This document shows, one piece after another, positions 25,443 to 33,556 of a stretch of DNA of 64,000 nt; position 1 is the first letter of the stretch; each line of letters opens with the position of its first letter. The DNA lies in assembly GCF_043678055.1 (NCBI RefSeq), contig NZ_JBHEQA010000004.1, forward strand, positions 248,001-312,000. Direction: 5' to 3'. The notes beneath the pieces are model-generated. The model was not told the origin of the DNA, did not search any database, and was given only the letters and a program-made list of their open reading frames with translations. This DNA is from Spongiimicrobium salis (lineage in GTDB: Bacteria > Bacteroidota > Bacteroidia > Flavobacteriales > Flavobacteriaceae). The position numbers and the translations under genes were made by a program.

Positions 25443-26804
25443 ATGTTGTCCTATTGGAAACTCCATAAATTTCCAATTCTCCTTCTGTTATTAAGCCTTG
25501 TTCTTTATAGCACCTTTGCGTATTCTTTGGATCGCACGGACTTCCCTACGCTTTTGAGTTTGTTTGTTGCCTTATTCTTTTTGTGCTACAAGCTTATCCA
25601 ATTTGAAAAATGGAATTTTAAGTTTCTTTTGGTTGCAGGAATCCTGTTTCGCCTTGTTTTTCTTATCGTGGAACCTAATCTTTCTCAGGATTTTTATCGC
25701 TTTATCTGGGATGGGGAACTGGTGAGCAATGGAATTAATCCCTACCTCTATGTTCCGGATAAACTCATATTGCAAGAAGATTTGGTTATCGCCAATGCCC
25801 AGGAGCTCTACGATGGTATGGGAAGTCTAAGTGCCCGTCATTTTTCCAATTACCCTCCTTTGAATCAGGCCATTTTTGCTCTGGCCTCACTACTTTCCGG
25901 CAAAAGTGTCCTAGGTGCTGTGATTGTTATGCGGCTACTCATTATACTGGCCGATATCGGGATTCTTTATTTTGGAAGAAAGTTATTGTCGCATCTAAAC
26001 CGATCCACACATAACATCTTCTGGTATTTCGTAAACCCCTTAGTGATTATTGAACTTACTGGAAACCTCCATTTTGAAGGAGTTATGTTATTTTTCTTTG
26101 TATGGTCTCTCTACCTATTGGCTAAAAATAAATGGTTATGGGCCGCTGTAGTGTATGCCTTGTCCATTTCCGTAAAGCTGGTCCCCATACTGTTCCTTCC
26201 CCTATTCCTGACCCATTTTAAATTTAAAAAGACAGTCCTCTTCTATAGTGTAATAGGAGGAACTATACTTATACTCTTAGTCCCCTTCTTTTCTTCTGAA
26301 TTTATAGATAATTATTCCCAGACCATAGGGCTTTGGTTTTCAAATTTTGAATTTAATGCCGGTTTATATAATGCCATCAAATCCATTGCGGTACAGTTTG
26401 ATGGAAAACCATGGATACTCATTAAAATTTATGGGAAAATAACGCCTATACTTACTATTATTGTCGCTTTACTATTGACTTTTCTTCGAAAAAATGAAAG
26501 CCTTCCCGTACTCCTTACCTCCATGCTATTGATGCTGACTTTTTATTATTTCACCTCAGCCACCGTTCATCCATGGTATATTATTTTCTTGGTAGTCCTT
26601 GGGGTTTTTTCAGAATATCGCTATGCCTTATTATGGTCATTTACGGTCATATTGAGCTATTGGGCCTATTCCAATGCCGATTATAAGGAGAATTTGTGGC
26701 TATTGACCATTGAATATATAGCAGTATATGGATTTTTGGCTTATGAAATCTTTAAATTGAAGGGTGAAAAATTAATTTTCAATAAAAATCAGGCTTCAAA
26801 TTAG
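25443..26804 (+). CDS. Polytopic mannosyltransferase-like (GT-C) membrane protein
   Basis: A 453-residue integral membrane protein with about 10-12 hydrophobic helices, resembling the DUF2029/GT87 and PIG-M-like polyprenyl-phosphate-sugar-dependent glycosyltransferases. A characteristic first-loop motif EPNLSQDFYRFIWDGELV lies near residues 77-94, with the Asp expected in the GT-C catalytic loop. It uses lipid-linked sugar at the periplasmic face. It ends the redox plus glycosyltransferase cluster and precedes the arginine operon leader. Substrate unassigned. Confidence 0.82.
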   Translation: MLSYWKLHKFPILLLLLSLVLYSTFAYSLDRTDFPTLLSLFVALFFLCYKLIQFEKWNFKFLLVAGILFRLVFLIVEPNLSQDFYRFIWDGELVSNGINPYLYVPDKLILQEDLVIANAQELYDGMGSLSARHFSNYPPLNQAIFALASLLSGKSVLGAVIVMRLLIILADIGILYFGRKLLSHLNRSTHNIFWYFVNPLVIIELTGNLHFEGVMLFFFVWSLYLLAKNKWLWAAVVYALSISVKLVPILFLPLFLTHFKFKKTVLFYSVIGGTILILLVPFFSSEFIDNYSQTIGLWFSNFEFNAGLYNAIKSIAVQFDGKPWILIKIYGKITPILTIIVALLLTFLRKNESLPVLLTSMLLMLTFYYFTSATVHPWYIIFLVVLGVFSEYRYALLWSFTVILSYWAYSNADYKENLWLLTIEYIAVYGFLAYEIFKLKGEKLIFNKNQASN

Positions 26805-26823
26805 GTCGAAACCATTTAATTTG

Positions 26824-26831
26824 TACATTTG
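26824..26831 (+). promoter_or_regulatory. -7 element of the arginine operon
   Basis: TACATTTG is a full TAnnTTTG match 8 bp before the leader-peptide ATG. A TTAG at 26801-26804 is the only weak -33 candidate (19-bp gap). Transcription would start only a few nucleotides before the ATG at 26839, so the leader peptide would be read from a nearly leaderless 5' end. Confidence 0.5.
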
Positions 26832-26838
26832 ACCCATA

Positions 26839-26925
26839 ATGAACGAACAAGTACACATACACATCACTTCTAGGACTATCGCTCCTACGTATGCTCCCGT
26901 ACCCGTTCGCCGTCGTCGCCCGTAA
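26839..26925 (+). CDS. Arginine-rich leader peptide (attenuator, 28 residues)
   Basis: A 28-codon reading frame (ATG at 26839, TAA at 26923-26925). It carries one Arg codon at position 12, then four consecutive Arg codons (CGC CGT CGT CGC) at positions 24-27, then Pro and stop. It lies 94 bp before the first gene of the arginine operon and no other function is plausible for such a short Arg-rich peptide. By analogy with trp/his/leu leader peptides, ribosome stalling at the Arg codons under arginine limitation would alter downstream RNA folding. The start codon is close to the TAnnTTTG promoter. Confidence 0.7.
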   Translation: MNEQVHIHITSRTIAPTYAPVPVRRRRP

Positions 26926-26964
26926 GGGTGCTTCCATATATTGGAAATAGGTGAGTCCATTTCC
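26899..26964 (+). promoter_or_regulatory. Alternative RNA hairpins of the arginine leader
   Basis: GTACCC (26899-26904) can pair with GGGTGC (26926-26931), enclosing the four Arg codons. TTCCA-TATAT-TGGAA (26932-26946) and GGAAAT-N10-ATTTCC (26943-26964) share GGAA and exclude each other. This is the layout expected of ribosome-controlled attenuation. No clear T-run terminator follows, so whether the output is transcriptional or translational is open. Confidence 0.5.
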
Positions 26965-27019
26965 GCAATCTACCACAAGACCATTTAAGTATAGTATTTA
27001 TTTCAAAACAAGAATAGCA

Positions 27020-27604
27020 ATGGAAATCTGTATTGCTAATGAATCGCATTTTAAATATGCCCCTGTGATTTGTGATACCATCGCAGAATCGGCAAAAGTC
27101 AGGGGTACAGGAATCGCCAAGCGTACGCCAGAGTACATCCTTAAGAAATTGCAAAATGGAAATGCCGTTATTGCATTGGACGGTAATGAATTTGCAGGCT
27201 TTTGCTATATCGAAGTTTGGGGACATCGAAAGTTTGTTGCCAATTCCGGCCTTATTGTTCACCCCAATTACAGAAATCAAGGCTTGGCCAAAAAGATTAA
27301 AGAGGCCATTTTTGAACTCTCCAGAACAAAATTTCCCAATGCCAATATTTTTGGGATCACTACAGGTTTAGCCGTGATGAAGATCAATTATGAATTGGGA
27401 TACAAACCCGTTACATTCTCCGAATTGACCGATGACCCTGAATTCTGGAAAGGATGCCAAACCTGTAAGAATTTTGATATTCTAACACGCACAGAGCAAA
27501 AGATGTGCCTATGCACAGGAATGCTATACACGGCCGATTCTAAGAAAGGCAGTAGTAAATCCACAAAAACGAATATAAAAAAATCATCCCCCCATAAAAA
27601 TTAA
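27020..27604 (+). CDS. GNAT N-acyltransferase, probable first enzyme of arginine biosynthesis
   Basis: A 194-residue GNAT protein, start at the ATG 27020 in preference to an upstream frame. The acyl-CoA-binding V-H-P-N-Y-R-N-Q-G-L-A block lies at about residues 84-94. A C-terminal region carries Cys146, Cys149, Cys163 and Cys165 (CQTC...CLCT) that look like a metal site. It heads a clean arginine operon and no argA or argJ is present in the window, so it is the best candidate for the N-acylglutamate synthase. Whether the acyl is acetyl or succinyl cannot be told. The next gene argG starts 7 bp later. Confidence 0.8.
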   Translation: MEICIANESHFKYAPVICDTIAESAKVRGTGIAKRTPEYILKKLQNGNAVIALDGNEFAGFCYIEVWGHRKFVANSGLIVHPNYRNQGLAKKIKEAIFELSRTKFPNANIFGITTGLAVMKINYELGYKPVTFSELTDDPEFWKGCQTCKNFDILTRTEQKMCLCTGMLYTADSKKGSSKSTKTNIKKSSPHKN

Positions 27605-27610
27605 GAACAT

Positions 27611-28801
27611 ATGAGCCATAAATTAATATTGGCCTATAGCGGAGGCCTAGATACTTCCTATTGTACCAAATATCTGTCTAAAGAAAAAGGCTATGAAGTC
27701 CATGCCGTTAGCGTGAACACCGGCGGTTTTTCCCAAAAAGAAATCAAAACTTTAGAAGAAAGGGCCTTAGCATTGGGAGCTACCTCCTATACCTCTATAG
27801 ATGCAGTGCAAACCTTTTACGAAAAGGTGGTAAAATACCTCATCTTTGGAAATGTATTAAAAAACAATACATACCCCCTATCGGTTAGCGCAGAACGTAT
27901 TGTTCAGGCCGTAGAATTGATACAATATGCAAAAAAAATAGGTGCCCATTATATTGCCCATGGCAGTACAGGAGCTGGCAATGATCAGGTACGATTTGAT
28001 ATGATTTTTCAGATTCTTGCACCAGAAATACAAATCATTACCCCAATTCGAGATGAACAATTGTCCCGAGAAGCGGAAATTGCATATTTAAAGGAGAACG
28101 GTGTAGATTATGCCTGGGAAAAGGCAAAATATTCCATTAACCAAGGGCTTTGGGGTACTTCTGTAGGGGGAGATGAAACCTTGACCTCACATGCGCCTTT
28201 ACCCGATACCGCATACCCTAGCCCCCTGAAAGAAACTACCCCAACTACGGTTAAGCTTAGTTTTTCCCAAGGAGAATTGACTGCAATTGATGGTAAAACG
28301 GATACGCCCGTGAATAACATCGTCGCATTGAACAAGCTAGCCTCTACATATGCTATAGGCAGGGATATTCATGTAGGTGATACTATTATTGGGATCAAAG
28401 GAAGGGTAGGTTTTGAAGCCGCTGCTGCCATGATCATCATAAAAGCGCATCATTTATTGGAAAAACACACCTTGACCAAATGGCAACAATTTCAAAAAGA
28501 ACAACAGGGCAATTTTTATGGTATGTTATTGCACGAAGGCAACTATTTAGATGAAGTAATGCGAAATATAGAAGTATTTCTTGCCGATACACAAAAGAAA
28601 GTATCTGGAGATGTCTTTGTTGGCCTGCATCCGTACCGATTTGACTTGCACGGCATCTCTTCGCAGCACGACCTAATGAATGCCGCCTTTGGCAGTTACG
28701 GTGAGATGAACAAAGGTTGGACTGCAGAAGAGGCCAAGGGTTTTATTAAAATTGCCTCCAATTCAGGTAAAATATATCAACATATAAATCAAGAAGCATG
28801 A
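27611..28801 (+). CDS. argG: Argininosuccinate synthase
   Basis: Joins citrulline and aspartate with ATP to argininosuccinate. The 396-residue length is typical. The PP-loop ATP motif LAYSGGLDTSYC lies at residues 6-17; a citrulline/aspartate-binding block with AHGSTGAGNDQVRF at about 117-130; the GIKGRVGFEAAAA region is at about 262-274. It is cytoplasmic. In the operon it follows the GNAT and overlaps argC by 4 bp (ATGA). Some gene orders in other bacteria place argG with argH; here argH lies at the far end of the cluster behind a repeat tract. Confidence 0.96.
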   Translation: MSHKLILAYSGGLDTSYCTKYLSKEKGYEVHAVSVNTGGFSQKEIKTLEERALALGATSYTSIDAVQTFYEKVVKYLIFGNVLKNNTYPLSVSAERIVQAVELIQYAKKIGAHYIAHGSTGAGNDQVRFDMIFQILAPEIQIITPIRDEQLSREAEIAYLKENGVDYAWEKAKYSINQGLWGTSVGGDETLTSHAPLPDTAYPSPLKETTPTTVKLSFSQGELTAIDGKTDTPVNNIVALNKLASTYAIGRDIHVGDTIIGIKGRVGFEAAAAMIIIKAHHLLEKHTLTKWQQFQKEQQGNFYGMLLHEGNYLDEVMRNIEVFLADTQKKVSGDVFVGLHPYRFDLHGISSQHDLMNAAFGSYGEMNKGWTAEEAKGFIKIASNSGKIYQHINQEA

Positions 28802-29772
28802 TTACTATAGGAATTATAGGGGGATCGGGATACACAGGGGGAGAATTAATACGAATACTCCTAAATCATCCGCAAGCGAATTTGGATTTTGTATACAGTA
28901 CCACAAGAGCGGGCAAACCATTATCATCTGCACATCCGGATCTATTGGGCGAAACGGACATGAATTTTTCAGGAGAAGTAAATCTTCAAGTAGATGTTGT
29001 TTTCCTATGTCTAGGCCATGGGAATTCTACTGCATTTCTAAAAAAACATCATTTCTCCGAAAACACTAAAATCATAGATCTTAGCAACGATTTCAGACTG
29101 AAAAAGGATGCTGTTTTAGACGGTAAAGCGTTCCTATACGGTCTTCCAGAACTAGCAAAAGAAGCTATTGTAAAAGCGCAATACATTGCCAATCCCGGTT
29201 GTTTTGCCACAGCAATTCAATTGGCATTACTGCCATTGGCCAAGCATAAGCTTTTAACGCATGCTACACATATCAATGCTATTACAGGAAGCACGGGAGC
29301 GGGGGTCAGTCCTTCCGCAACCACACATTTTAGCTGGCGAACCAATAATATTTCTTGGTATAAACCTTTTACCCATCAGCATTTAGGGGAAATCAATGAA
29401 AGCCTGCACAGTTTACAATCCCATACCGGAACACTGCTCTTTATGCCGAATAGAGGGAATTTTACCCGGGGTATTTTTGCCACGGCCTATACCACTTTCG
29501 GAGGAAGCCTGGATGAAGCGAAACAGTACTATCAGGAATTCTATGCAAACGCTAAATTCACCCATGTTTCTGAAGAACCCATAACCCTTAAACAAGTAGT
29601 CAATACCAATCAATGTCATATTCATTTGCATCAGCATGAAGATCAGTTATTGATTACTTCAGCCATAGACAACCTCCTTAAAGGTGCCTCGGGTCAAGCC
29701 GTACAAAATATGAATTTGATGTGCGGTTTTGAAGAAACAGCGGGACTGCAATTGAAAGCCGGTGTGTTTTAA
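28798..29772 (+). CDS. argC: N-acetyl-gamma-glutamyl-phosphate reductase
   Basis: Reduces N-acyl-glutamyl-5-phosphate to the semialdehyde with NADPH. The Rossmann GIIGGSGYTGGELIRIL lies at residues 4-20, the catalytic cysteine in NPGCFATAIQLAL near residue 140, and the active-site GSTGAGVS near 164. The 324-residue length is normal. It overlaps argG by 4 bp and is followed 36 bp later by proC, unusual company that may feed glutamate semialdehyde-derived pyrroline-5-carboxylate to proline. Acyl group (acetyl or succinyl) cannot be decided. Confidence 0.96.
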   Translation: MITIGIIGGSGYTGGELIRILLNHPQANLDFVYSTTRAGKPLSSAHPDLLGETDMNFSGEVNLQVDVVFLCLGHGNSTAFLKKHHFSENTKIIDLSNDFRLKKDAVLDGKAFLYGLPELAKEAIVKAQYIANPGCFATAIQLALLPLAKHKLLTHATHINAITGSTGAGVSPSATTHFSWRTNNISWYKPFTHQHLGEINESLHSLQSHTGTLLFMPNRGNFTRGIFATAYTTFGGSLDEAKQYYQEFYANAKFTHVSEEPITLKQVVNTNQCHIHLHQHEDQLLITSAIDNLLKGASGQAVQNMNLMCGFEETAGLQLKAGVF

Positions 29773-29808
29773 TCCAATAGTAGTATAGTCATCTCATAAA
29801 AAGAAAAA

Positions 29809-30606
29809 ATGAAAATAGCGATAATAGGAACCGGAAATTTGGGGCTATCCATAGCCAAAGGCATTTTGCATTCCAATGGGGCAACCACCATGTATTTGAC
29901 CAAAAGGAATGTAGCCGATATCAAAGATTTTGAAAAATACGGCAATGTCACCGTAACATCTGATAATAAAGAGGCGGTACAGCAGTCCGATGTGTTGATT
30001 TTTGCCGTGCAACCTGGGCATTTTTCTGCCATATTGGAGGATATTAAAGAATTGTTGACCGATAAGCATATTGTTATCTCAACCATTACAGGTTTTAGTA
30101 TTGCGAAAATTGAAGCGATCATTGGAGCAGATCAGTACATCGTGCGAAGTATGCCCAATACCGCTATCTCCGTAGGGAAATCCATGACTTGCCTCTGTAG
30201 TAACCAAAAAGGGCAAAAGCGTATTGATCTGGCCAAAGCCATTTTTAATAGAATGGGACATTCTATGGAGATTCCTGAAAGTCAAATGCAAGCAGCCACT
30301 GTTATATGCGCCAGTGGTATTGCTTTTTGGATGCGATTGATTCGAGCCACGACCCAAGGAGCCATACAATTAGGTTTCGACGCTAAGGAAGCCCAAGAAT
30401 TGGCCATGCATACCTGCGATGGTGCGGCAAATTTATTGATTGCATCGGGAAATCACCCCGAAGAAGAAATTGATCGTGTGACCACCCCTATGGGCTGTAC
30501 GATCAAGGGCTTGAACGAAATGGAACATCAAGGCCTTAGTTCGTCCCTGATTCGCGGTGTAGTCGCTTCTTTTGATAAAATCAGCGAATTCAAGACAAAA
30601 AACTAA
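29809..30606 (+). CDS. proC: Pyrroline-5-carboxylate reductase
   Basis: Reduces pyrroline-5-carboxylate to proline using NAD(P)H. The 265-residue protein has the N-terminal IAIIGTGNLGLSIAKGI motif (residues 2-18), an RSMPNTAISVGKSMT block (near 112-126) and the C-terminal VTTPMGCTIKGLNEME block (near 223-238), the normal P5CR signature. It is between argC and argD in the arginine operon. Its presence indicates that proline synthesis is co-regulated with arginine, or that spontaneously cyclised semialdehyde is salvaged. Confidence 0.93.
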   Translation: MKIAIIGTGNLGLSIAKGILHSNGATTMYLTKRNVADIKDFEKYGNVTVTSDNKEAVQQSDVLIFAVQPGHFSAILEDIKELLTDKHIVISTITGFSIAKIEAIIGADQYIVRSMPNTAISVGKSMTCLCSNQKGQKRIDLAKAIFNRMGHSMEIPESQMQAATVICASGIAFWMRLIRATTQGAIQLGFDAKEAQELAMHTCDGAANLLIASGNHPEEEIDRVTTPMGCTIKGLNEMEHQGLSSSLIRGVVASFDKISEFKTKN

Positions 30607-30648
30607 GCCTATAAATGCCAGTCCAAAGGACTATTAAAACAGTGATTT

Positions 30649-31794
30649 ATGAAATTATTTGATGTATACCCCCTATATGATGTTACGCCCGTAGCGGCCA
30701 AAGGCAGTATTGTCATTGACGAAGCTGGTCAGGAATATCTAGATCTTTATGGAGGTCATGCCGTAATCGCTATCGGACACGCCCACCCCCATTATGTTTC
30801 CCGTATCAAAGACCAACTTGATCGCATTGGATTTTATAGCAATGCCGTTCAAAATCCACTTCAACAGCAATTGGCAGAAACATTGGGCAGCCTATCGGGT
30901 TGTGAAAATTATCAGTTATTCCTCTGCAACTCTGGGGCCGAGGCCAACGAAAATGCGTTGAAACTAGCCTCCTTTAAAACAGGAAAATCAAGAGTAGTTG
31001 CCTTTAAAAATGGATTTCACGGAAGAACTTCCGCAGCCGTTGCCGCTACAGACAACCCCAAAATAAATGCGCCTATAAATGCGCAACAAGAAGTTAGTTT
31101 TTTGGCCTTGAACGATTCGGAAGGCCTTAAAAGAGAATTGCAAAAAGGAGATGTCTGCGCAGTCATCATTGAGGCGATACAGGGGGTTGGGGGCTTAGAT
31201 GAACCCAGTACTTCCTTTTATCAAGAAATTGCCCATTTGTGCAAGACCCATAACGCTATGCTCCTAGCGGACGAAGTACAATCGGGCTACGGACGAACAG
31301 GTAAATTCTTTGCCTTTCAGCATCATGGAATACAGCCCGATATCATTTCTATAGCCAAGGGAATGGGAAATGGTTTTCCCGTAGGTGGTGTCCTCATCCA
31401 TGAAGATATCAAAGCTTCTTATGGTATGTTGGGAACCACATTTGGTGGGAATCACTTGGCATGCGCAGCTTCCCTGGCCGTACTTGAGGTTATTGAACAA
31501 GAGCAATTGGTTCAAAATGCAGCAAGGCTAGGTCAGTATTTTCATGAAAAGGCGGCATCCATTTCACAAGTAAAACGCGTAAAAGGCAGAGGCCTGATGT
31601 TGGGCCTGGAATTTGATTTTGAAGTGGCCGAGCTGCGGAAAAGAATGATTCACAAGCAACATATTTTCACTGGTGGCGCCAAAGATAAGTTTGTATTACG
31701 TATCCTTCCCGCCTTAAATATTGACACCAACACAATCGATCAATTTTTCAATGCGCTCCAAGAAGAATTGGTCTTAGACAATAGCATCTTATAA
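30649..31794 (+). CDS. argD: Acyl-ornithine aminotransferase
   Basis: PLP-dependent class III aminotransferase converting N-acyl-glutamate semialdehyde to N-acylornithine, with glutamate. Visible PLP motifs: NSGAEANENALK (about residues 94-105), the Asp-containing ADEVQSGYGRTGKFF (about 205-219) and the active-site Lys in SIAKGMGNGFP (about 234-244). 381 residues fits ArgD. It follows proC by 42 bp and precedes the transcarbamylase by 11 bp. As in other Bacteroidota, the N-acyl group may be succinyl. Confidence 0.94.
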   Translation: MKLFDVYPLYDVTPVAAKGSIVIDEAGQEYLDLYGGHAVIAIGHAHPHYVSRIKDQLDRIGFYSNAVQNPLQQQLAETLGSLSGCENYQLFLCNSGAEANENALKLASFKTGKSRVVAFKNGFHGRTSAAVAATDNPKINAPINAQQEVSFLALNDSEGLKRELQKGDVCAVIIEAIQGVGGLDEPSTSFYQEIAHLCKTHNAMLLADEVQSGYGRTGKFFAFQHHGIQPDIISIAKGMGNGFPVGGVLIHEDIKASYGMLGTTFGGNHLACAASLAVLEVIEQEQLVQNAARLGQYFHEKAASISQVKRVKGRGLMLGLEFDFEVAELRKRMIHKQHIFTGGAKDKFVLRILPALNIDTNTIDQFFNALQEELVLDNSIL

Positions 31795-31805
31795 ACGTAT
31801 TTCAC

Positions 31806-32756
31806 ATGAAAAACTATACTTCCGTACACGATATTGCATCTTTTCCCGAATGGGTAGCTGAAGCAAGAACACTCAAAAAAAATCCGACGGCCTTTCAGGA
31901 ACTGGGGAAAGGAAAAACCTTGGGACTCCTCTTTTTCAACAATAGTCTGAGAACACGTCTGAGCACCCAAAAAGCGGCATTAAATTTAGGAATGGACACG
32001 ATGGTGATGAATTTTGGCAATGAAGGATGGACTTTGGAATTTGGTGATGGTACCATCATGGATCAAGGTTCTTCGGAGCATATCAAAGAGGCGGCCCAAG
32101 TTGTTTCGCAGTATTGCGACATTGTGGCCATACGAGCTTTTGCAGGTCTCACGAACAAGGAAGAGGATGAGGCCGAGATCATTCTACAGGGATTCATGGC
32201 CCATGCCAGTATTCCGGTAGTCAATATGGAAAGTTCTACCGGACATCCATTACAAGCCCTGACCGATGCCATTACACTGGCAGAACATCAAAAGCAATCA
32301 AAACCCAAAGTTGTCCTTTCTTGGGCTCCCCATCCTAAGGCATTGCCTCATGCCGTGGCCAATTCCTTTATTGAAATGGCACAAATGCAGGATGTTGATT
32401 TTCTAATTACACATCCCAAAGGTTATGAACTAGATCCAAAAATTACTAAAAATACCCCTGTGGAGTACAATCAGGAAAAGGCTTTAGAGGGGGCCGATTT
32501 TGTGTATGTAAAAAACTGGAGCAGCTATACGAATTATGGTGAGATACTATCTCAAGACGCCCAATGGATGATGACCAAAAAGAAATTGGGGAAGGCCAAG
32601 TTCATGCATTGCCTGCCCGTACGACGAAATGTAGTGGTTGAAGATGCTGTTTTGGATAGTCCACAATCTATAGTAATCGCGCAGGCCAACAACAGAACGT
32701 ATGCGGCCCAACTGGTATTGAAGAAATTATTGGAAGAGGGAAACGCTAATCCCTAA
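31806..32756 (+). CDS. argF': N-succinyl/N-acetyl-ornithine transcarbamylase
   Basis: Transfers carbamoyl phosphate to N-acylornithine. The carbamoyl-phosphate motif FFNNSLRTRLSTQKA (residues 43-57), MESSTGHPLQALTD (near 139-152) and the FMHCLPVRRNVVVED block (near 264-278) match the acylornithine-specific subfamily, not ordinary OTCase. At the position aligned with Pro90 of the Bacteroides fragilis succinylornithine enzyme this protein has Ser90, so its acyl preference is open. 316 residues. The sequence continues the operon with 12 bp to argB. Confidence 0.9.
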   Translation: MKNYTSVHDIASFPEWVAEARTLKKNPTAFQELGKGKTLGLLFFNNSLRTRLSTQKAALNLGMDTMVMNFGNEGWTLEFGDGTIMDQGSSEHIKEAAQVVSQYCDIVAIRAFAGLTNKEEDEAEIILQGFMAHASIPVVNMESSTGHPLQALTDAITLAEHQKQSKPKVVLSWAPHPKALPHAVANSFIEMAQMQDVDFLITHPKGYELDPKITKNTPVEYNQEKALEGADFVYVKNWSSYTNYGEILSQDAQWMMTKKKLGKAKFMHCLPVRRNVVVEDAVLDSPQSIVIAQANNRTYAAQLVLKKLLEEGNANP

Positions 32757-32768
32757 ATAAAAAGACAA

Positions 32769-33551
32769 ATGAAGATGCAAAAAATTGCTATAGTTAAAAT
32801 TGGGGGAAATGTCATTGAAGATCCTGTGGCCCTGACACAATTCTTAGATGCCTTTTCTAAAATGGAAGGCCCTAAAATATTGGTACACGGCGGCGGAAAA
32901 CTAGCCACTTCCTTAGCGACTAAATTGGGGATACCCTCTACGCTAATCCAAGGGCGAAGAGTGACGGACGCCCAAAGTTTGGAAGTGATTACCATGGTCT
33001 ATGCCGGACTCGCCAATAAAAAAATCGTAGCCCAACTACAAGCTAAAAAATGTAACGCCATTGGCTTAAGTGGTGCCGATGCCAATACGATCATGGCACA
33101 CAAACGCCCAGTCCGGGAAATCGACTATGGTTTCGTGGGTGATATTGACCAAGCGAATCTAAGCGCCATTTCCAGCCTTGTTGACGGAGGATTCACCCCG
33201 GTTTTTTGTGCCCTTACCCATGATGGACAAGGACAATTGTTAAACACCAATGCCGATACTATTGCCTCCGAAATTGCTATTGCACTGAGTGCAGCCTATA
33301 CCACGAGCTTGTACTATTGTTTTGAAAAAAAAGGGGTTCTCAAAGATATCAATGACCCCGATTCCGTCATTTCCGATATCAATACCGCTTCCTATAAAGA
33401 ACTGTTGGCCAACAACTATATTGCGGACGGCATGTTGCCCAAAATGCAAAATTGCTTTCATGCCTTACAGCAAAACGTGGGCAAAGTGTGCATAGGAAAC
33501 ACGAGCATGCTTGACCCCAATACAAATTTATACACCACCATACGCCTTTAA
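32769..33551 (+). CDS. argB: N-acetylglutamate kinase
   Basis: Phosphorylates N-acylglutamate with ATP. The 260-residue amino-acid-kinase-fold protein shows VKIGGNVIEDP near the N-terminus (residues 8-18), the glycine-rich ILVHGGGKLATSL (about 37-49), QGRRVTDAQ (about 61-69) and LLNTNADTIASEIA (about 157-170). It starts at ATG 32769; an alternative Met lies two codons on. Feedback control by arginine is typical of some NAGKs, but the N-terminal extension of the arginine-sensitive class is absent here. It follows the transcarbamylase by 12 bp and precedes argE by 5 bp. Confidence 0.94.
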   Translation: MKMQKIAIVKIGGNVIEDPVALTQFLDAFSKMEGPKILVHGGGKLATSLATKLGIPSTLIQGRRVTDAQSLEVITMVYAGLANKKIVAQLQAKKCNAIGLSGADANTIMAHKRPVREIDYGFVGDIDQANLSAISSLVDGGFTPVFCALTHDGQGQLLNTNADTIASEIAIALSAAYTTSLYYCFEKKGVLKDINDPDSVISDINTASYKELLANNYIADGMLPKMQNCFHALQQNVGKVCIGNTSMLDPNTNLYTTIRL

Positions 33552-33556
33552 CCATT

